DNA of 64,000 nucleotides, taken from contig OY294068.1 of assembly GCA_958510875.1 (NCBI GenBank), positions 20,316,297-20,380,296 of the forward strand, in the 5' to 3' direction. Made by a program: the position numbers and the translations under genes. Origin of the DNA: Endomychus coccineus (Eukaryota; Arthropoda; Insecta; Coleoptera; Endomychidae). Under the pieces are notes generated by a model, which was not told the origin of the DNA, did not search any database, and saw only the letters and a program-made list of their open reading frames with translations. Shown piece by piece: positions 24,560-35,822 of this stretch (positions are counted from its first letter, which is position 1; each line of letters starts with the position of its first letter).

Positions 24560-25135
24560 TCACACTTTAGGACATTCTGTGTATCGAAAACCAACTCACA
24601 CCAATAGATACCTCAATGGTCTTTCGCACAACCACCCTGGCCGAGAGCATTCTGTCATAAACTCCTTGGTTTACAGAGCTGTCAATTTATGTCAACCTCA
24701 ATCCTTAAAATCAGAATTGAAACATCTTTTATCTGTCTTATTGTCAAACAATTTCTCCCATTACAACATTCAAGAAGCCATAAAGAAATACACTTCGCCT
24801 AAAAATTCAAATCAACCTGAGCCACAAACCCAACCACCCCCCACACTCGCTTCTTCTACTGCTCATCTTCCATATATTGAAAATGTAACACATCGAATTT
24901 CTCAAATACTTGAAAAACATAATATTTCTAATAAAAACTAATCATCTAATCCTTTTCGAAAATACTGAAATCCTCTATCAGCGAAAAATCCTTGAAGCTA
25001 TAGAAATCCTAAATCATTCAAATAATCTAAACCGTGACCTCCCCAACATTTGGAAGCCCATCTTCAAAAATTCCACTTCGCACATGATCACACAACGGCA
25101 GGATCAGGTGCCAGAACGGAGTTAACCACCAGAAT
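24560..25135 (+). pseudogene. Penelope-like reverse transcriptase C-terminus and GIY-YIG tail, deleted
   Basis: Within one open frame (24414-24941) the first part is only read-through of the inverted end. From about residue 52 the real coding begins: LGHSVYRKPTHTNRYLNG followed by an HNHPGREHSVINSLVYRA segment, matching the thumb region of Poseidon/Penelope reverse transcriptases (L.H.VYRKPTHTDRYL......HP...K..V..L..RA). A linker with proline and glutamine leads to HLPYIENVTHRISQIL, the usual connection to the nuclease. The GIY-YIG core is deleted; only its end (LFENTEILYQRKILEAIEIL, with the conserved E) remains in another frame at 24950-25020. Related to the copy at 29560-30080. Confidence 0.8.
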
Positions 25136-25224
25136 AAAGGCAGTGAATTGTGTAGCATGAAGGATTTTTCCTTCAATAAGTACGACTACAGAAACCCCTA
25201 GAATCAGTTTCAGTTGAAGCCTCA

Positions 25225-25275
25225 AGTCTGCCCTGAAGATGCCACCTATAACGGTTGGCGAAACGTCGGCATCAA
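25225..25275 (+). ncRNA. Hammerhead-like ribozyme motif in a Penelope terminal repeat
   Basis: CTGAAGA at 25233-25239 (fits the CUGANGA box), then T, then GCCA...TGGC as stem II (25241-25244 with 25256-25259), directly followed by GAAAC at 25260-25264 and GTC as a possible cleavage triplet. The arrangement follows the hammerhead motifs known in Penelope terminal repeats. Activity is not shown. One extra base sits between the first box and stem II, as in the other copies here. Confidence 0.55.
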
Positions 25276-27204
25276 GTCATGCTATTGTGACGCGGAATCC
25301 ATCCGGAAGCCAAGATTTTTCCAAGATTAGCTTACGCGGAAGTCTACTATTCAAGAGTATCTAAGATACTATTTTATGATTTACAAATCTGAATAACTAT
25401 GATTATTTTGTGAATTACTTATTTCATGATTTACGTTTCACTTCTATTACTTATAAGTCTCATAACTAATCAAGTTTAAGATAGCTTTATGGATTTTTAT
25501 TCCGAAACTGTCACTGTCATTATTGTAACAATGTCAGATGATAAATTTTTAAGTTGAATCAAATAGACAACAGAAAGTGGTATTTCAAAATATCTGAATT
25601 TGGATAAGTTTGAATTAGATTATCATAAAGCTTTGGAAGATTAGAATCAATTTCATCAATAACAAAACTGTTTCTTTTAATTTGGATAATTTTTAATATT
25701 TCATTTTTTTTTTCAACATTATAATGTTTGTATTGCTATAGTCAAATGAATGGTTTTTGTCTTTTGTATGTGAGTTGATGAATTTTTCGTATATTTATAC
25801 CCATTTAATCTTTTATCAAGGTATTAGGAAGATTGGCCAATGTATACTTTTACACAATCTTTACAAGGGATGGTATATACAGAATGAGTTATCTTTATAG
25901 AAGGTACGTCGCTTTTTAATTTAATGAGAAGACCTTCCTGATTTAAATATTCTTTAACACGTATTATGTAGATCATAAGGTTTTACTATACTGCTCATTT
26001 TTTAAGAAAGACCATCAATATATGGTAGTGATATGTAATGAGAGATACAAAGAGAACCATCACATCATTATTATATATTAACAGTCTTTCTGAAAAAATA
26101 AGCAAAATAGTGAAACTTTATGATGTACATATATGTCATAAAATTTATCAAGCCTGAAAAGTTTTTTCACTCAATTATCTTTCAAAATGATAACTCATTC
26201 TGTATATTCCATCCCTTGTAAAGATTGTGGGAAAGTATACATCGGTCAATCTTCCCAATACCTTGTTAAAGGTTCAATTGGCATAAATATACCACAAGTT
26301 CACTGCACCCAGTAAAAGTATAAACGACACAAACCTATCATTCGATCATTTAACAATACGATACACACATTTTGAATGTTGAAAAAATAATGATAAACGT
26401 TTAATATTAGAAAGTATCCAAATTAAGAGGAACAATTGTGTAAAATAATATAATTGATCCTAATCTTTCAAAACTTTATAATAATCTTATTTAAACTTAA
26501 CCAAATTCAGATATTTTGAATTACTTATCACTTTCTGTTCTCTATTTAATTCAACCTAAAAATATAATTCATTATGTGACATTGTTACATGACAGTGACA
26601 GTTTTTAAATAAAAATTTCATAGAGCTATCTCAAACTTGATTAGTTATTAGTAATAGAAATAAAATGTAAATCATAGAATAAGCAATTCACAAAATAATC
26701 ATTGTGATAATTAACGATACATTACTCTTTCACACACAACTGATCCAATGTTTCCTGCAGTTTTAATTGGATTCTAAGATAACGTCGGCTGCAGACGCAT
26801 TCCATTAATCAAACTCATCTATCTTTTTCAATAAAATTATTTCATTTGTAGTAGTATTAAAGAATCATAGTATCAAGAAAACGTAAAATATATGAACAAA
26901 CAAAAATTTGTTATTATCGTATATATATATAATAAAAATCAATAATTAAGAAAGATATGATTAATTGAGTGAAAAGGAAATTATTGATAATATCATTTGA
27001 ATTAATAATTATCAGCAATATGTGAAATACAAATGTTTATTCATTTAATGAATATAAATAAATAATGTTTTGTTGGATTAAAAAATTTTAGCGTATTACT
27101 TAGATGACTGTCTAAGGCTCTACCGGGACGAAAAATTATTGTTGGTATCGCGCAGTTTCAAAATATGGTAAAAAAAATATTTGGAGACAAACACTCAAAC
27201 TCAC

Positions 27205-28394
27205 CTCATCTCGAAATCGTGAATCTCTTCCAAGGTCAAGTTATTCGCCACGTCTAGCAACTGTTTCATATTCTCCTCTTTCTGTTTCTTCAATAACAAT
27301 TTAGTTCCCACACTTTCCACGTTCGACACGAATTCACTCCCGTTCCTCAATAAAATCGTCGACACATTCGAATGATCCAAACTGACCGAAGGCTGCTGTA
27401 CAACAATAGTCGCTTGCGGAGCTTTGCGACCTCCAAAATGCACTGAATTTTCCAGCGGATTAGTTGTAACATTTATAGGCGATGTTGTGGAAGCTTCGAG
27501 TTGGGCCCCCACCTCGCGTAGACACTTGTTCAAACAAACACTGCCACGCTTTTCGTTCAACACGGAGACGTGCAGCGTGCTGTTACCTTGGCATTTATCC
27601 ATCGCTTCGGTGAAGAAATCTATGCGTAAGTCTGGCGGTGTCATCCTGGCCGTTTCGCGATATCTGGCTATGTGTTGTTCGTCATAAGAGAACTTGTCGC
27701 TGCGTTGTTTGCTTGGCGATCGGTGTCGCCTGCTTGACTTCTTATGCCTGTGCTTAGGTTTTGGCGAGTCGGTCTCGTTCTCCGGCGATGAATGAATGGT
27801 CCTTTCCGCTCTCCGTTTTGGAGACGTACGTTCGGGCCGTTCCTTATCCACGTCCAATTTCCTTCTGAAACTCCTCCTGTGTTCTTTCGGACTTTGCGCC
27901 CGCTTGTTCTCCTTGACGACCTCGATCTTATCGAAGTCGGTTTGTGCCGCTTTGTAACTGTTTCTCCGGATGGCCTCTTGCTTCAATGCTTCGATTTGTT
28001 CTTCCATTAGTGCTTCTACTGTTTTCTCGGACCGTATGTGGTTTATTGTGTTGCCTCTTTCTTTATGGATTGGTCTTTGAGGTTCCATGTCGAAATTAAA
28101 TTTGGACTCGTATTTGGTAGTCGGCGGAGTCTGTTGACGAGCCGTGGCTGGTGTTTTGGGTGTGATAGGAACTGGTTGTAGAATTTGATTGGTAGTTTTG
28201 CTGTTTTCTAAAACGTTATCAGAGTTCAGATAATCTATCGGATCGGTAAGATCTAAACTGTCTTCGGTTACCTCACCATCGGTGGCAGTCATAGTGGTCA
28301 CTATGGTGTTGGAGCTGTCTGTACTCGTATTAATCGTGTTTTCAGATGCTGTACTTGATCCCATTACTATTACTTTCGGAACATTCTGTTGACT
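27205..28394 (-). CDS. Large internal coding exon of the RGK-like gene
   Basis: Minus-strand exon of 1190 bp, open throughout. It begins after the acceptor TTTCTTTAATTGCAG in phase 0 (SQQNVPKVIVMG) and ends GAGATGAG|GTGAGT, a perfect donor, in phase 2; translation past the donor meets a stop at once. The product is low-complexity and probably disordered: residues 1-60 are Ser/Thr/Asp-rich, 61-100 proline/threonine-rich, 123-150 form a charged helix (EALMEEQIEALKQEAIRR), 160-235 are very basic with SP sites (PKEHRRSFRRKL, TSPKRRAER, KHRHKKSSRRHRSPSKQR), and the rest is mixed, with LRIDFFTEAMDKC and a final helical segment EENMKQLLDVANNLTLEEIH. I know no domain in it. It splices to 41501-41710 upstream and 11036-11284 downstream with matching phases. 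Codon use is more GC-rich than the surroundings, as expected for a constrained exon. Confidence 0.9.
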
Positions 28395-29200
28395 CTGCAA
28401 TTAAAGAAACCGTGCTCAATTTCAATTTCAATGTGTTGAATCATATTATCTGATGGCAAAATTGTATATATTATCAGATTACATGCCAGCTCTCTATAGT
28501 GAATAAACAAAGAAGATAATTCAAATGTTAACACAGGGTGGGCAAATTTCGATGTTTGTATAGGGTATATATATATAGGGGATAACTGTAGGTGACAAAA
28601 AATGGAAGTCAGATTATTTATCTCTTCTTTGAGACAAATTCACTGGCGGAAACAAAAATTTGATATCGTCTTTTGTTTTTCAGTTACAAAGGAAGTTTGA
28701 TTTTTCGATTTTTAGACACATGTGAATATGGTTCCTTGTAAAGTTGTTTGTTAAGTTGGGAGACAAGTATTATTACATTCTGTAGGAACATTTTCTGTAT
28801 AATCTAGGAGCATTCGAAAAAAAAATGCAATTTCGAGTTATGGTCTAAAGTTGTATTTTTTCAAATGGAAATCATTGTTGGCCATCGTTTAGGTTTCTCT
28901 TTATAACTATGAACTTAGTCGGGTCCCTTTTAATGTCAAAATCTCTAATAGCGAAAATAATATTTTAATACATTACTTTTGCGTTTTTTTATGTTTATTC
29001 CAAGAAGGCGGGTGCCATCTATGACAGTGTGCATCCGTTTGTCAGTGAGATGCATATTAACGATTTGGTTTTCGTCATAATATCAATAAACTCATTGTAT
29101 CGTAAAAGTGAAATTGTCTTACGAAAATTACAAAATATGATATGTTAGAGGGCTTTATTGGGAGTAATTTGAGATTTTTGAGTAAGTTTTCTTGCAGAAC
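28395..29200. other. Intron, no recognised feature
   Basis: Start of the 13.1 kb intron on its 3' side (28395-41500). AT-rich and without recognised repeats here, apart from the polypyrimidine tract and AG next to the exon. Confidence 0.5.
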
Positions 29201-29400
29201 TTTGTTTTGATTATAACCATAAATTCGAATACAAAAATGTTGTTGATGTTATAACTGAAGATACCAATCCTTACGAAAGATCTATCATGTAGATGATTCA
29301 CATAAAACGTGGCTTCAAGTCTGTGAATCATAGAACAGAGGTTCAATCATACATACAAATTTGATTAATTAAAACACTTGCAGATTCCTACATATGTGTT
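29200..29400 (+). pseudogene. Penelope GIY-YIG C-terminal relic
   Basis: The plus strand reads DYNHKFEYKNVVDVITEDTN, then PYERSIM, a stop, MIHIKRGFKSVNHRT. This is the same family as the elements at 37435-38768 and 39089-40301 (DYNHQFDYKNVNILTKETNYY, RSILEMIHIKRDPKSVNHR), but diverged. The catalytic glutamate position of the nuclease is followed by a stop in this copy. Only the last ~65 residues are left. Confidence 0.75.
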
Positions 29401-29559
29401 CATAATGTTAAAGTATATTTTAGCTAGAATGCTGAAATAATCAACATTTCTAGTAAGCTCCGACAACATCCGGTTCGATAGTGAATACTTTCAGGACATT
29501 TTAATTGGGATTGATACGATTTTACAAACCTATCAAAGATTTCCTCTCTCCCCCTTCAT

Positions 29560-30110
29560 TCAGAAGGTGTTTATAGCATTCCCTGTTCTTGCGATAAGGT
29601 CTACATTGGTCAAACAGGTCTCACTCGTGTGAGAGGACACTGTATGAGGCTTCGTGACACTAGTAAATCTGCACTTGCGGAACACAAATTCGATAATAAT
29701 GATCAAGTCCTTTTCGAAAATGATGAAATCCTAGCTTGAGCCCCAAACTTCTATCAGAGAAAAATTCTTGAAGCGATAGAAATCCCTAAGACATCCGAAT
29801 AATCTGAACCGTGACTCAGGATATTATCTTCCCAACATTTGGAAACCCATCCTCGAAAATTCCGTTTCGAGCTTGATAATACACCGGCAGGGACAGGTGC
29901 CGGGACGGAGTTAACCACAGGAAGAAAGGCAGTGAACTGTGTAGGGTGAAGGTTAAGAATCAGTTTCAGCTCAAGCCTCAAGTCAGCCCTGTAGATGCCA
30001 CCTGTAGCATTGCCGAAACGTCAGCATTAATTGCTATTGTGACGCGAAATCCATCCGGAAGACAAGAATTTTCAAGATTAGCTATCCGCGGAAGTCTACT
30101 ATTCAAGATA
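29560..30110 (+). pseudogene. Penelope-like GIY-YIG domain and 3' end
   Basis: The frame SEGVYSIPCSCDKVYIGQTG opens a GIY-YIG nuclease with both signature halves (GVY, YIG), continues with a conserved arginine (LTRVRGHC), a LAEHKFDNNDQVLFENDEIL segment and, after a stop, FYQRKILEAIEI with the catalytic glutamate. Frameshifts follow. The terminal repeat from about 29950 has a hammerhead-like motif: CTGTAGA at 29989-29995, GCCA, then TTGCCGAAAC and GTC. The tail CAAGATTAGCTA.CCGCGGAAGT matches the tail of the 24344-25355 element, so both are one family. Confidence 0.8.
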
Positions 30111-30114
30111 TTCA

Positions 30115-31020
30115 TACCTGAGCCAAGGATCATTATTAACAGAACTACTATGAATAAATATATCAAAATCTGACGCAGCATTTCTGGATGAAGCAACTTG
30201 AATCGAATGGAAATTTTCCGTCACAATTTCAATCGATGGTTCGATTATCTTACTTTATCAATCATGATATCAACGTTCACAATAAGGAATAAAATAACAA
30301 TTTTCTTTTCTAATCTGAGAGACCTCCCAATTCTATCTAGAATAAGTATTGTAGGTACTTTTAATTCATTTCAGGAATATCCTCATCATTCAGCCATTCA
30401 CGGAATGCTATTTCATTCGGTTAATAATATACAATTTTCCATACAAGCTGTAGGAAATCGTGAAATAACAAAATGTTCAGATTCAAAATATGCAAGGTGG
30501 TTTTTTATTCATTCCAGGGAAACGTTTACTCTTCTAATTCATTCCGGCAGAAGTTTTATTATTCTGTTATTCGTATTTTGTTACCCGCGACAGTAGTATA
30601 AAAAATAAGAATCAATTAAAGTTGTACCTGTTGTTGACATGTGTCTCGCAGAGAATAAGAATTTCATATTCCTGTCATCATGCTCTCACGCATCGATTGA
30701 CGACTGAACACTCTTTTATTTCACGTGTTTCTCTAACGGAATGAAAATCACTCAGAATGAATTCTATGGGAAATCATTTACTATCTGGACATACGTATCA
30801 TACACGACTGAGCTTACAGGCAATAACTAATAGTCATCCGATTTGAAACGTTATATTGAAATGTGAATCGTTCATGCGTGTGTTTTCCTTTACAGATTGC
30901 TCAAATTATCGCGCGTTAACTAAGCCGTGTCTAATATCGATTAGTAAAATGCATGATTTCAACTCCATGCGAGACATAATACGTCAGAAAAAAAGCATCA
31001 ATGTGTTGGGGAACTATGCT
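30115..31020. other. Intron, no recognised feature
   Basis: AT-rich. The open frame 30198-30596 (132 codons) shows no domain and no coding-like composition. Confidence 0.4.
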
Positions 31021-31031
31021 CTACACTATAA

Positions 31032-32728
31032 CAGGGGTCTCCAAACTTTGCAGCCTTAGGGCCATACTGTTTACTCCAGTGAGTTCCGAAAGGCAAAACC
31101 GTTTTGATTTTCCTGCCATTATCTATAATAATAAGAAATAAACTAGTCGCCGAGTACGCGCCCTGAGCGAGCATACGCTTGCTAAATTCGCCAGTTCGAT
31201 TACTATTATGTACTAACTGTACTTGAATGTGACGATCCCGACACCTGGTGGTCACACGCGGAAAGAGGTAGTGATAGTAACCTTTTTCGCTAACAGATAT
31301 CGCTAGTAGTACTTTTGAAAGCGCAGTAACAACATTCGCGAATAATATCGTTGTTGGCAGTAATTGGAGTATAAAACGGCTGGTGGCACGACCGCGAGTC
31401 AGTCCGCCTAAGGGAGGCAAGGGAAACTAAACTGTCTGTTGTGAAATAAAATAGTGCGTAACTCCTTAATACATGTTTGTGGGTGTATAAAAGACATCTC
31501 CGTAACAGTATTTTGAATTGACTTGATGTTTTTCTGTATGATCTACTAGTATGGAAAAGGAGTGAAAAGTACACAGTGAATGTAGAACATTCAAAGATCA
31601 ATGGAACTGTCAATATTTCGCAATTGAGTCCAGTAAAAAGGCACTTTGTTTGATTTGCAATGAAACCATAACCGTCCTCAGAGAATATAACATTGAAAGT
31701 CATTATGGAACGAAACATTTTCAAAATTACTCAAAATATACAGGAAGTTTGCCGACTGGGAAAATTGGAGCTATGAAGCGCGGATTGAAATCGCAGCAAT
31801 CTTTGTTTACGAAACTCGATACTGAACAAGAGGCTGCAACTCGTGCCAGCTTTCGTGTGGCTCTCGGAATTGCGAAACGTGGAAAACCATTCACAGATTG
31901 AGGAATGATCAAAGAATGCGTAATTGCTGTAGTCGAAGAAATGTGCCCCGGAAAGGCAAATTCATTTGAAACTGTTAGTTTGTCAGAAAACCCCGTGGCT
32001 TGGAGGGTAGAATACATCGTAGAAAATATATCATCTCAACTGTCTGCCAAAAATGGACATGAGTGAGTTTCTCTGACCTTGGATGTGTCAACGTATACTG
32101 CTCAGGTATATGAAGAACTTGATATTGATAGTATCACGTCAAGACTACTGGGGGAGGGAGATATTTTCAAGGGAGTTGAAAATGCCATTAATAAAAAGAA
32201 CCTTCTATGGAAAAACTTGAAATGTATCATTACTGATGGAGGTAAAAACATGTGAGGTGAAAACAGAGGAGTGGTTGAATCACCGACAATTCCGCGAGTT
32301 TATTCAAGAGATTGGAGAAAATGACTTACCATATCATACTGCCATACGCTGGCTTGGTTGCGGAAAAATCCTTCGTTTTTATTCAAACTTTGAGCAGGGA
32401 TCGATATTTTTTTGAATGAAAAGCATCGCCCTCCTACCGAATTACAAAATAGCGAATGGCTGGGGAAGTTAGCATTCTATGTCGATTTGACAAAACATAT
32501 GAACGAACTGAATTTGAAATTGCAAAGAGAAAACTAGGTTCTCCTTGATTATACTTGACATTAAGCTTTACCTAGCAAGTGAATAAAACCGAATTATAAT
32601 CATTCTGTGTCTTTTTATCCAACTTATCACAACGACAATAACAACAATAAGCCATTAGCTGTCGCGGGCCGAAATGATGACACTGGCGGGCAGGATTTGG
32701 CCCGCGGGTCGTAGTTTTGAAACCCCTG
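31032..32728 (+). mobile_element. hAT element (GTF2IRD2-like transposase), decayed
   Basis: The ends are CAGGGGTCTCCAAACTTTG and, inverted, CAGGGGTTTCAAAACTACGA, typical hAT termini. The 8 bp flanks CACTATAA (31024-31031) and GACTAGAG (32729-32736) agree at five positions and may be a decayed target duplication. Inside, the plus strand holds a broken transposase relic. A further oddity is that TATGCTCTA just outside the left end is found inverted outside the right end. Confidence 0.8.
31550..32540 (+). pseudogene. hAT transposase relic of the GTF2IRD2-like type
   Basis: After an initial frame break the order is FKDQWNCQYFAIESSKKALC, CLICNETITVLREYNIESHY (BED-type zinc finger C..C...H), then SQQSLFTKLDTEQEAATRAS, FRVALGIAKRGKPFTD, a stop, IKECVIAVVEEMCPGKANSF, SLSENPVAWRVEYIVENISS and SLTLDVSTYTAQVYEE, in which the catalytic LD.STD motif is changed to LDVST. 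Then comes LKCIITDGGKNM, the second acidic motif (TDG...M), followed by a stop. Several stops prevent a full product. The order matches vertebrate GTF2IRD2 C-terminal/hAT-5-like transposases, which end with a dimerisation region; only traces of it remain before 32540. Confidence 0.8.
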
Positions 32729-32736
32729 GACTAGAG

Positions 32737-34280
32737 CATAACGCTAGAAGAATAAATTTATATTCTATACCAGAAACATGTTAACAATAGATGGAATTTC
32801 AGCAGATTGTCATCTTTTTATATTCACCTAACAGGTAACACAATGCTATCGCATTTCACAAATGTATGTATAATGAAACTTTTCCTGGAATAAATTGGAA
32901 GAGTGAGTCTCTCCTGGAATTATATTAAAATTATGTCGCATATTCTGATTCGGAAAATTTCATCATTTCACGCTGTTGAACTGCTTGTATGGAGAAACGT
33001 ATATTATTAACCAAATAAAATTACGTGCCATGAATGGCTGGATGATGAAGCTCTACACATAATGAATCGAAAGAGAAAAACCCATTTTCTGGATTGAATT
33101 GGAAAGTTTCACTCACATTCTGAGGAAAATTCGTTACTCCACGGTTTTAAATGCTTGTATAATTTTGCCTGTTGGATGTTTGATGATCGTAATTGAGGAT
33201 AAGGTTGAAAATCTCACGATGTTTCGGTGTAGATTACGCAATTTTCTCGAATTAATTCACCAAAATTGTGACATAATAGAAGTGTTTCGTATTGTAAGGC
33301 ATCTCTGCACGGAATAAAATCAATTTTAGCAGTACATACTGTTCCGATTTTAAGTGATCACTCTGATACTTTGCATCCTATGTCTTGAAATCACTCACAT
33401 AAATACTTCCAGAGGTAGCATCTGGATAATAAAGGTTACTTTCAACCTATGTGGTATTGTATTAACAAATCATGTGAGAAACTTTCCAAATTCTAGAGCT
33501 ATCGGAACACTACTCTACGTTATAAATTTGAAATGCACAGACTCGAGCTTATGTGAATGGATGATCAGAGGTAGAGAACAGGATATAGAACTAACTGTAA
33601 GTCAACTATTATTCAAAAGCACTACATCATACTTGTATGTCTTGGAACGAATAAAGTGTTCCTGCAAAGTTAAAGCCAGGTGACGAGTAGTATCAGCAGT
33701 TTGGGAACTGGGATATTCTAGAATCCGTTATGATAGGTCCGAGATTGGAGAGGCATTGTGAAAACTCTCAAATGCTGGTGATTATTCTGTGAAAACTAAT
33801 CCAATTAGGAAATCTGCTTAGTTGGCTTTCGGGTTGTTCGCTATTATGAAATTCAGAACAAACATATACTACATAGAATATTACAATTGTCCATCCTTAC
33901 TTAATGTAACATGACTGTTTTCACTTTATTAGACTTATCAAAGCTATCATAGAACAGTAGCTAATCAGCTTGAACATGTAACGCGTCGTCGTCTAAAATA
34001 CTGATACTCTTGGATATCTTGTCTATACTCCAGAAGTTCATATCCTGGACTAATTTATGTTCAAATATTGAATATAGTCAGTCATTGAGTGATAAATAGT
34101 ACATTGTGTATCTAGTAGTAAAAGCAATACATTCTCGGACGACAATGTGAATTGTCTGAGAATGTGCGTTTACTTCGAGGTGCACATACTATTTTTTCTT
34201 GAATCACAATCAACATTATCATAAGTTAAGAAATTTTTATCAATTCATAAAAAATTTGTTTACCCTCTTATTTCCATGAT
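32737..34280. other. Intron, no recognised feature
   Basis: AT-rich. Two adjacent open frames (33099-33317 and 33354-33683) lack recognisable motifs or splice signals; I do not call them genes. Confidence 0.4.
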
Positions 34281-34489
34281 CAAAGTATACAGGTCTGCCG
34301 GAGCCTCCCTTCCATCGTTTCTCGCGCTAGGTGACGTCACCTAGCTCCTCCAATCACATCGCCAGCACGTAACAACATCATATTATATCGTCGTCAATAA
34401 CATTAAATAAACGAAATAAACGACCAATCAGCTTGCACTCGAATTTTAAGAAGAGTAGAAGGGAGGCTCCGGCAGACCTGTATACTTTG
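34281..34489. mobile_element. 209 bp MITE with perfect 32 bp inverted repeats
   Basis: The left end 34281-34312 starts CAAAGTATACAGGTCTGCCG and the right end 34458-34489 is its exact inverse. The element is GC-richer than its surroundings and contains the 20 bp perfect palindrome GCTAGGTGACGTCACCTAGC at 34326-34345, with a TGACGTCA core. No convincing target duplication is seen (flanks TCCATGAT and ACTATGCT), so the superfamily is open. Perfect ends suggest recent movement. Confidence 0.9.
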
Positions 34490-34619
34490 ACTATGCTTAT
34501 TTCTATAAAATCGTTTCCTTGACAATCACGGTTTGCTTATTGTTGTGACAAAAGTCAGAGATTCACCACTTATTTCGATTTAATACCTAATTATTGTTAA
34601 AAAATATCTAAAAATATTT

Positions 34620-35420
34620 AAAATAGACAGTGATGATGATGTCCAGGTGTGCGGGACACCGCCAGACTTAGTAAATGCTGCCGAAAATGTCATCTCAAAT
34701 TCATTGCCAAATGAATCCAAGGCAAAATATGAATACGCTTACAAACGTTCTATGGATTATTGCTAAGAAAAAAAGGTGACCTTGCGATCTGAAAATGTCA
34801 TGATTGCATACTTCTCCGCTTTAGCTACGAAGTTGAAGGCATCAACGTTCTAGTCAAATTACACCATGCTGAGAGCTACTCTCAGTACAAAAGAAGATAC
34901 TGATATTTCAAAATATTCGAAATAACGTGCCTTCCTGAAACGTCAAAGTGACAACTAGAAGTCAAAGAAGTCAAAAATCTTGTGAGATGTATAAATTGAT
35001 TAAAATATTCGATAATAAAAAGAACAAGCCAAAATCATTCGTGATAAACTGAACTTATATGCCATTTTATAGAAAATATGTTGCGTGTCGTCCAGAAAAT
35101 CTTAAAAGTTGCTGCTTTTTCTTTGAATATTCGAATGCGAAAGGTTGGAGGCAAGTAGTGGGAATACATCAGTTTGGCAAATTGCTTCAAATTGTCGCAA
35201 AATTTTTAAATTTGCTATATGCACATGCATACACAGGACATTGTTTCCGTCGGTCCTCTGCGACAATTTTGATTAATGCTGGGGCAGATTTAATTGCTCT
35301 AAAAATGCATGGGGGATGAGAATCCTCAACCGTTGCCTAAGGATATATAGAGGAATATTTTACAAATAAAGTAGACATAGCAGATAAAATATTTAGAGGG
35401 GAAAGTAACAGAGAAATCTG
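34620..35420 (+). pseudogene. Crypton tyrosine-recombinase relic
   Basis: The N-terminal SAM-like/core-binding part is readable in broken frames: ESKAKYEYAYKRSMDYC, SENVMIAYFSALATKLKAST, a stop, SNYTMLRATL, DISKYSK, AFLKRQS. After a deletion a catalytic-domain piece follows in an open frame (35059-35319): a divergent FYRKYV...KGW segment and then YTGHCFRRSSATILINAGAD, containing the H..RR box (H-x-F-R-R), and LIALKMHGG. A stop is followed by ESSTVA and GYIEEYF, holding the position of the nucleophilic tyrosine. These are hallmark motifs of Crypton YRs, related to ZMYM/KIAA1958-like host proteins. The element is inactive. Confidence 0.8.
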
Positions 35421-35822
35421 CCAATACAATTAGTATTATTGCCGAAGAAGAAAACAGCAATAACCTCGCTGATTATTCAGGTAACATAACAGATAAATTT
35501 AGAGGGGGAAGAGACAAAGAAAATACCTTGTCGGGTAGATTTCAAGACAGAAATCAATACAATTAAACAGATAGCTTTGAATAACAATATTCCTATTCAC
35601 TCCATTGATCGAATCATTAATCGTAAAGAAAAAAACCGCTATTATATTCCATAACAGAAGTACCAGAAAATATATATGCATGTCTTAGTTATGTTGGCGA
35701 ATTATCAAACAGTATGAGTAACTATATTTCAAAATATAATATAACAACTTCTTTTTTAGCGGCTTGAATCTGAGCAAATTGCTGATGAATATCAAACAAA
35801 AAACAGACAAATAAAAAAGTAG

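Larger units (their letters stand above)
24344..25355 (+). mobile_element. Penelope-like insertion with 13 bp target duplication
   Basis: AGTATCTAAGATA occurs at 24331-24343 and again at 25356-25368, bracketing the element. Inside, 24344-24560 is an inverted piece of the element's own 3' end (including an inverted terminal repeat with a decayed hammerhead-like box at 24388-24430). It is followed by plus-strand coding remains and by the forward 3' end at 25050-25355. Such a 5' inverted partial copy is a known habit of Penelope elements. The insertion lies in the left arm of an older palindrome and so post-dates it. Confidence 0.85.
24040..26900. mobile_element. Old Penelope palindrome, left arm split by a younger Penelope
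   Basis: The left arm consists of 24040-24330 plus 25369-26040 and the right arm of 26070-26900. Shared inverted blocks include GGTTCTTTAATACTACTA, TCTGCAG.GAACATTGGATC, GAAAGAGTAATG, TTTTGTGAATT, AACTGTCACTGTCAT, AATATCTGAATTTGG, TTTACAAGGGATGG and AGAATGAGTTATC. The plus-strand right arm at 26185-26270 encodes HSVYSIPCKDCGKVYIGQSS, a GIY-YIG nuclease motif, and the inverted copy in the left arm matches it, so both arms derive from a Penelope-like element joined head-to-head around 26055. Stops abound. Confidence 0.75.

Noticed and set aside
27424..28010. Plus-strand open frames of 87 and 72 codons
   Set aside because: They are antisense shadows of the well-supported minus-strand exon 27205-28394.
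30998..31724. Two overlapping minus-strand frames of 140 and 144 codons
   Set aside because: They lie antisense to the hAT element's 5' region and transposase start; no motif, and the plus-strand reading has clear transposase homology.
31650..31901. Stand-alone 83-codon gene
   Set aside because: It is the BED-finger part of the decayed hAT transposase, not an independent gene.
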